This document shows, piece by piece, positions 9,101 through 13,373 of a DNA stretch of 13,373 nucleotides. The notes beneath the pieces are model-generated. The model was not told the DNA's origin and did not search any database. It was given only the letters and a program-made list of their open reading frames with translations. Each line of letters begins with the position of its first letter. The stretch's first letter is position 1. The DNA is from Polyrhizophydium stewartii (taxonomy: Eukaryota; Chytridiomycota; Chytridiomycetes; Rhizophydiales): NCBI GenBank assembly GCA_027604665.1, contig JADGIZ010000455.1, forward strand, positions 1-13,373. Direction: 5' to 3'. The position numbers and the translations under genes were made by a program.

Positions 9101-10384
9101 GCCTTCGCGCTCGGGAGCCTGCTTGGCAGGCGGCTTGGCTGCGTCCGCGTTGTCTTTTGGCTTTGGGCGAGCTGCCTCGACAGCAATCTGCTCGCATTTC
9201 AATGCCGCAGAGTCAGCACCAGCGAATGCTTGGAACCAGGTAGCTGTTTGCGCTATTCATGCCTTTTCGACTTCTTTGCGAACTTGCCCCAACTCCTTGA
9301 GCGTCATTTCCTTTGTGTCGGCGAACATGTCCAGCCTTGCCCGCAGAGCTTGCGACGCAGGCTGCATGCCGCGGAACATCTCCCAGCCGGCATCGAGGTA
9401 GTCGCTGTGCGCCGCGGTGAAGCCAAGCAGCATCTCGGGGATTCGCCCGTCGAGGTTGTACTTGAAGACGATGATCTGAGCGACATAATCGAGAGATGCC
9501 TTGATGTGTGCCTGGCGCGCCTCGAAAAGCACGTATGCCTCCTGTGCGCAAGGGTCGTCAGTGGTCGTGAAGCGGCGGTGAAGGGATGGTCATAGGGGGC
9601 TCGCCTCGGTCAAGGCACTGGACTCCTTGGTGCGAGACTGAGCGCCGTATCTGGCCGCTGCCACCTCGACCTTCTCGACGGCGCGGTCATATGCGCGGCG
9701 TGCCTCCTTTCAAGGCGAGTGCATGCGTTTGTCAGATGCTGCTGCCGGCTGATGCTTGTTCGCGGGAACAAGCGCACCTTGACCTCCTTGATGGTCTTGA
9801 TGATGAGATTCTGGATGCCGGCGATGACACGTTCCTGGATGCTCTCGACCTGCACGCAAGGTCGGTCAGCTGGCGGCTGGCGCGCCGCGATCGCGCGGAT
9901 CGAGCTTGCCAGCTTCTGGCGCATTGTCGTGAGGGTGACGATTGATTCGGACACGGTGCGCATTGTGGTGAAGTCGGCTGCGCGAGGATTTTGAGCGCCA
10001 TTACGCGGAGGAATGGACAGGTCGGCGCTGGGCACCCACTTATTAGGCCTGCACACCTGTAGTTGACGATGCGCCGCGATATGGCGATCGCGGCGTCCTT
10101 GACCTCTATCGGCCGCGATTTGGGCGTACGCCGAGCGCGGAGGATCAGCGCCGGCGAAAGCAGTGTTGCTCGGGCCATGTGGCGTGGCCAAACGCACGAG
10201 CGAACGACTCGATGTACAGCTTGTTGGTGACTAGGATGCTGTCGAGCCAGCGCTCGAGCTCATCCAGCTCGTCAGAGAACTGATTGACGCTGGAGCGGAA
10301 GTAGGGCGAATCCGTGACTGCCTCCTCAAACGAGATGTTGAGTGTGTGCTCGCCGGCATCGGCGCATTTGAGGGTGTCTGGCAT
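6117..10384 (-). CDS. SIP3: Sip3/Ysp1-family (LAM-type) sterol transfer protein: BAR-PH-GRAM-VASt-TM
   Basis: Spliced model of 1080 aa. Exons in transcript order: 10384-10198, 10105-10040, 9977-9910, 9849-9778, 9706-9605, 9541-9263, 9187-8889, 8803-8456, 8395-8301, 8235-8132, 8069-7980, 7918-7689, 7616-7405, 7334-7193, 7129-6972, 6907-6117. Domains: BAR aa 10-258 (AVTDSPYFRSS, ERWLDS, later KESSALTEEAY and FEARQAHIKASLDY); PH about 285-385 (EGYLFRK, WLRRYFMIR, LLQAESDEDARAWI); acidic Ser-rich linker; GRAM about 484-594 (QGRMYITPHRVCFYANIFGF); VASt about 672-822 (REISYTLAMN, PFGDCFNPMMRY); one transmembrane helix about 888-914; 165-residue tail. In yeast, LAM proteins of this kind sit in the ER and move sterol at membrane contacts. 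The length is near that of yeast family members (about 1200 aa). An in-frame ATG at 10441 would add 19 residues; 10384 is preferred because it lies next to the conserved BAR start. The donor of exon 2 (10040 versus 10055) is uncertain. Confidence 0.87.
8804..8888 (-). other. Candidate GC-AG intron 7 of the Sip3-like gene (85 nt)
   Basis: The donor is AAG|GCATGC and the acceptor TTCGCAG, with CTAAC inside the intron. Phase-2 splicing joins CFEVQTSTR to KSFLLQAES, which matches the last two strands and the helix start of a PH domain. The unspliced reading meets TAG. A GT alternative in the same phase (GTCGAC) fits the donor pattern of this locus poorly. Confidence 0.6.
9188..9262 (-). other. 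Candidate GC-AG intron 6 of the Sip3-like gene (75 nt)
   Basis: The donor is AAG|GCATGA and the acceptor GAGCAG, with GCTGAC about 24 nt upstream of it. An in-frame TGA follows just inside the intron, so splicing is required. GT alternatives (GTTCGC, GTCGAA) are weak. The junction joins RKEVEK to IAVEAARP between the BAR and PH domains. An acceptor 3 nt earlier is equally in frame. Confidence 0.55.
9542..9604 (-). other. GC-AG intron 5 of the Sip3-like gene (63 nt)
   Basis: The donor is GAG|GCGAGC and the acceptor GCACAG, with CTGACG upstream of it. The unspliced reading meets a TGA 15 nt after the donor. Phase-0 splicing restores KESSALTEEAYVLFEARQ, which is a conserved segment of Sip3-type BAR domains. 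The only nearby GT (GTGCCT) is in the wrong phase. This is the best supported of the four GC-AG introns. Confidence 0.72.
9850..9909 (-). other. Candidate GC-AG intron 3 of the Sip3-like gene (60 nt)
   Basis: The donor is CTG|GCAAGC and the acceptor GTGCAG, with CTGACC about 15 nt before the acceptor. No GT donor is available in a suitable place. Splicing is phase 0 and joins MRQKL to VESIQERV. The 60 nt carry no in-frame stop, so retention would add 20 residues; removal gives a more BAR-like helix. Confidence 0.55.
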
Positions 10385-10439
10385 TCCGAGGGTCGGTTGA
10401 GTTGGCGAGATCCGCCAGGGTTTTCCCGATCCACCAAAC
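10385..10439. promoter_or_regulatory. Very short head-to-head spacer, presumed bidirectional promoter
   Basis: Only 55 bp separate the preferred start of the minus-strand Sip3-like gene (10384) from the plus-strand SMYD4-like start (10440). No TATA box or other known element was recognised. Core promoter elements and 5' leaders must therefore overlap the neighbouring gene or its first exon. The minus-strand alternative ATG (10441-10439) would overlap the plus-strand ATG (10440-10442) in the palindrome CATG. Confidence 0.4.
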
Positions 10440-13107
10440 ATGCCCCCGACGGACGGCGGCGGGCCGCTCTCCGAGGCGCGCATCGGCAAGCACGACGATC
10501 CGCTGCAAGCGGAAGAGACGGCGCCGCTGATAGAGGCTGCCCGGGCGGCAGCCGCTGACCTTGCCGAGCGGGCCTCTCGGTGGGCCGCATCGTCGCCCTG
10601 TGTCGAGCTCGCCGACATTGCCGCGGTCCTCAACGCTGCTCGGCGACGCCTCTGGGGCGGCGGACAGCCGCCTGCTGCAGTCGCTGCCCTTGGCGTGCGC
10701 ACTTCCCCAAGCGTCTGCGGCCGCACAACCTCGGGAGCCCCGGCTGCACATGGCTCCAAGTCGTGTGCCGTCGCGGCCGAGTGCAAGCTTCTGGGGAACA
10801 AGTCGCACGGCCACGGAGACGCCCAAGAGGCGCTGCGGGCTTGGACTTGGGGCATCCGCCATGCTCTCGCGCAGCCGCACGACTGCGAGCACGCGGGAGC
10901 TGCGGCAGCGCTCTTTGCGAACCGCGCGATGCTGCTGCTCGACGCCGGTCTTGTCGAGCACGCCTATCTCGACACCGAAAGAGCTTTGGCGGCTGGATAT
11001 CCGCGGTCGTCTGTGCACAAGCTTCTGCGTCGCCGTGCGCAGTGCGTTGCGCAGCTGGCATCGACGCCGAGGACGTCCCGCTCGGATATCCCTGGATCCC
11101 TTGGGTGGAACCCCGAGCGGGCGTATCTTGAGGCACTTGATGCAGCGTTGCGGAACAACGCAGTCGACTTTGTCAAGGCCATCGCCGACGACTTGAATGC
11201 GCTTGCCGCTGCGGGCTCTGCTGCCAAGACACCGCTTTCAAATCTGCCCGTCCAACCGCCGCCGATCGAGCCATTCGTCAGTCCTGAGATTGCAGTTGAG
11301 ATGCGCGATGGCGAGCGGTGCGTCGTGGCACTCAAGGACATTCCCGCGGGCACGACCATGTTGGTTGAGTCGCCTGTCGCCTGGGCCTTGGAGCCGACGC
11401 TGCGTGGCAGATACTGCGCCTACTGCACGCGGCACGCAGAAAGTATCGGCATATTGTGAGTTTGTTTTGTGCTGATGCGGGCTGTGTTGATTCTGATGCC
11501 TTATCGCATTCAACAGCTGTCCAGACTGCAGCCGCGACGAGCCGTATTGCTCTGAAGTGTGCCGCGCCAAGCATCTGCCTGTGCACGCACGCGAGTGCCG
11601 CTATCCGGTTTACGAGCGGCTGGACTCGGTGGCGGTGACGGCCTTGCGGCTGTTCTTTGCCTCGCAGGATGATCGGAAAGTGCCTGCCCTTCGGAAGGCG
11701 TGCGCATGGCCGCCGATTTCGAAGCGCATCCGAGCCAGCAGGGATGGGCTGAACATTGATGGTTTTAGTGACGATGGTGTTTATCAAGGTAATCAGCGCA
11801 TTTGATGAGTGAGGGACGGCGCTTGACAGCCAAGCTGACTGGCAGCCTCAGACGACACGCTCGCGATAGCGGCTTTGTGCAGCGGCGTCGCCAGGCAGGG
11901 TCGGGACGAAGTCTCGCATCTCATTTCCCTTGCGCTGTTGCTCGGTGCAACGGTTCCCGAGTTTGCGGACTCGGCAGCTCTGTCCCAACTGCTCATGTTG
12001 ATGCTGCAGACGAGGTGTGCCGCGCAATGTCCAAAGTGGGCTTGCTTGATTGTCTAATGCGGTGGATGACACCTCCACTCAGCGTCAACTGCGTCGGCGT
12101 CTCGCGACAAGAGACGGCTGGTGGCGAGGCGTCCGAAGCGATCGAGACGCACACGGAGGCGAGGCTTGGCAAAGCGATTTATGCAACCATGAGCCTGGTG
12201 AATCACAGCTGCGCGCCAAACGCGGCGCACCACTTTGAGGATTCGGCGCTGCGTCTGCGGACGATCGAGCATGTACGCCGAGGCGACCAGATCACGATAT
12301 CTTATGTGAGCAGCCAGACGGCGGCATGGACTGGAGCTTGCTGAGTTGCAGGAGAGCTGACTTGGCTCGCTTCAGGGACCGACGGCGGCAAGAATGGGGC
12401 GGGACGAGCGGCGCGCGCTGCTGTCCCGTGCGTGGGGATTCGAGTGCAGGTGCTCGGCGTGTTCCGGCGTCGAAGCCGATATGCGCGACCGCCTGCAAAA
12501 CGCATTCCGATGCAGCGGATGCCCATTCCCGCTGCGGGAGGACGAGACTCGGTGTCCGCGGTGCGGGCATGCGGTGGATACCGGGCGGCAGGACGCCCTC
12601 AGCGCCGTGTTCGAGCAGATGCTGCGACTGCGCGACGCCGCTGCTGGCGGCGGACGGCCGGCGCGGCAGGTGCTTGCTGCGCTGGATGACGTCGAGCGTC
12701 GCGTGGCGTCGATTGTGCACCCGCACGGGCGGAACGCGGGGCGGATCTACGACAAGCTTGCGATGGTGGCGGCGATGCTCGCGGAGCGCGAGGGCGACGC
12801 GACGGTGCTCGGCCGGGCGGCGGCGCTGGTGGAGCGGTCGCTCGAGTCTGTGCGAGCGGTGTTCGGGCCGCGCAGCGTCGAGTACGCGCACGAGCTGGAG
12901 AAGCTGCACAGCGTGCTTGTGCAGTTGAGTGCACGTGCCAGAGCGGATGCATGTGCGGATGCGAGTCTTGGCCGCGGGCTGACGCGCGGCGGCGGGGGGG
13001 GGTGCAGGACGGATGCGAGCCGGGCGGCGTCCGTGCGGCGTGAGGCGGACGCGCTGCTCGCGCTGCACTACGGCGGCGGCGGCGGCGGCGGCGGCAGCGG
13101 GGGATGA
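10440..13107 (+). CDS. SMYD4: SMYD4-like protein: TPR, split SET with MYND zinc finger, post-SET
   Basis: Exons 10440-11455, 11517-11788, 11852-12014, 12083-12305 and 12376-13107 give 801 aa, close to human SMYD4 (804). SMYD proteins are SAM-dependent lysine methyltransferases. TPR-like helices lie at about 113-208 (KLLGNKSHGHGDAQEALRAW). The SET N part starts near 283 (ERCVVALKDIPAGTTML). The MYND ligands are C326, C329, C340, C343, C350, C354, H362 and C366, split by the first intron. The SET core has NHSCAPN at 524-530 and ISY ending at Y558. The segment YGPTAARMGRDERR matches the SMYD4 post-SET lead-in, followed by C582, C584 and C587. Extra cysteines C604, C607, C618 and C621 suggest a further zinc ribbon. 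A C-terminal helical region ends in poly-Gly. The acceptor of exon 3 may instead give 11846 (+2 aa). No substrate can be assigned. Confidence 0.9.
12994..13002 (+). repeat. G9 homopolymer inside the last SMYD4-like exon
   Basis: Nine consecutive G bases fall in codons for Gly. A one-base slip here would change the last 36 or so residues and the stop. The frame as read continues through a helix-like segment (EADALLALHY) to TGA at 13105-13107, so the given length is plausible. Confidence 0.9.
13072..13095 (+). repeat. (GGC)8 trinucleotide repeat encoding poly-Gly
   Basis: Eight perfect GGC units encode eight Gly near the C-terminus of the SMYD4-like protein, followed by Ser-Gly-Gly and the stop. 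The repeat is likely to vary in length without loss of frame. Confidence 0.95.
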
Positions 13108-13289
13108 CGGCGGTCGGCGGCCGGCGCCCGCGTGACGGGCGGCGGCGGGCATTTCGGGGCTGCGGGTGCGGCCAAACGCCGCCGCGGCGAGATAAAAGAG
13201 GCGATCTCGCGTGCGCGGCCTTTGCTGCAGCCAACGCACCACCGCCCGCACCGCACCCGCCACCAGCAAGTCCGCATCCAACCGCAGCC
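13108..13289 (+). other. GC-rich intergenic region between SMYD4-like and SCPx-like genes
   Basis: This 182-nt spacer is strongly GC-rich apart from an A-rich element at 13191-13200. It must contain the 3' end of the upstream gene and the promoter of the downstream one. No polyadenylation motif or structured RNA is recognised. Confidence 0.5.
13192..13198 (+). promoter_or_regulatory. TATA-like element of the SCPx-like gene
   Basis: ATAAAAG stands out in a very GC-rich background, 91 nt before the ATG at 13290. Position and composition fit a TATA-type core promoter element with a leader of about 60 nt. No start-site evidence is available from sequence alone. Confidence 0.4.
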
Positions 13290-13373
13290 ATGGGCAAAGT
13301 GTTCATCATCGGCGTCGGCGTCACCAAGTTCGAGAAGCCCGGCCGCCGCAAGGTGCGCGCCGCCGCGCTGCTG
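13290..13373 (+). CDS. SCP2: SCPx/SCP2-type thiolase, N-terminal exon (partial)
   Basis: The first exon, 13290-13352, encodes 21 residues with VFIIGVGVTKFEKPGRRK. This is the characteristic N-terminus of the SCPx/SCP2 thiolase family (3-ketoacyl-CoA thiolase related, usually peroxisomal, acting in beta-oxidation of branched or sterol-derived acyl-CoAs). After AAG at 13352 comes GTGCGC, a donor of the type used throughout this window. Reading through instead gives VRAAALL, which does not match the aromatic/acidic continuation expected in the family, so a phase-0 intron starting at 13353 is inferred. The rest lies beyond the window. It cannot be decided whether a C-terminal SCP2 domain is present. 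Confidence 0.78.
   Translation, partial: MGKVFIIGVGVTKFEKPGRRKVRAAALL

Noticed and set aside
8693..9595. 300-residue open reading on the plus strand
   Set aside because: It is antisense to the PH and BAR exons of the Sip3-like gene, spans its introns and shows no domain.
10049..10057. Donors GTGTGC or GTGCAG for intron 2 of the Sip3-like gene
   Set aside because: GTGTGC (first base 10056) puts the next exon out of frame. GTGCAG is in frame but a weaker donor than GTGGGT at 10039; the latter also gives a spacing closer to that expected for the BAR domain.
12292..13351. Long open readings on the minus strand over the last SMYD4-like exon
   Set aside because: They are Arg/Pro/Ala-rich shadows of very GC-rich coding sequence; the plus strand has clear post-SET motifs.

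Overview
The window is nuclear DNA from an intron-rich eukaryote, most likely an early-diverging fungus of chytrid type. Three genes can be read across 50 short introns (57-92 nt). These start GTGCGT, GTGAGT or GTAAGT, usually carry a CTGAC-like branch site, and end in CAG or TAG. The fungal assignment rests on a complete BAR-PH-GRAM-VASt-TM protein (Sip3/Ysp1 family); the chytrid assignment is inference from the GC-rich, intron-dense style and the large LRR/TKL protein. No rRNA, tRNA, CRISPR, transposon or prokaryotic signal was seen.

Layout. (1) 33-5825, plus strand: a 32-exon gene for a predicted protein of about 1218 residues, made of an N-terminal TKL-type pseudokinase, a short cap, 29 leucine-rich repeats and a Gly/Ser-rich tail. 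Every LRR is encoded by its own exon. Twenty-four consecutive exons are each exactly 69 nt, and all 30 introns around the LRRs interrupt the same repeat codon in phase 2. (2) 5826-6116: AT-richer convergent intergenic spacer. (3) 10384-6117, minus strand: a 16-exon Sip3/Ysp1 (LAM-type) sterol-transfer protein with up to four GC-AG introns. (4) 10440-13107, plus strand: a 5-exon SMYD4-like TPR-MYND-SET protein, head to head with gene 3, with the start codons 55 bp apart or overlapping. (5) 13290 to the window end, plus strand: first exon of an SCPx/SCP2-type thiolase, cut by the window edge.

The genes do not form an evident pathway. Two concern lipids (sterol transfer at membrane contact sites; peroxisomal SCPx thiolase). 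The SMYD4-like gene and the Sip3-like gene probably share a very short bidirectional promoter. The most unusual item is gene 1: a catalytically degenerate kinase joined to a solenoid whose exon modules can be added, lost or skipped without breaking frame, and usually without changing the junction residue.
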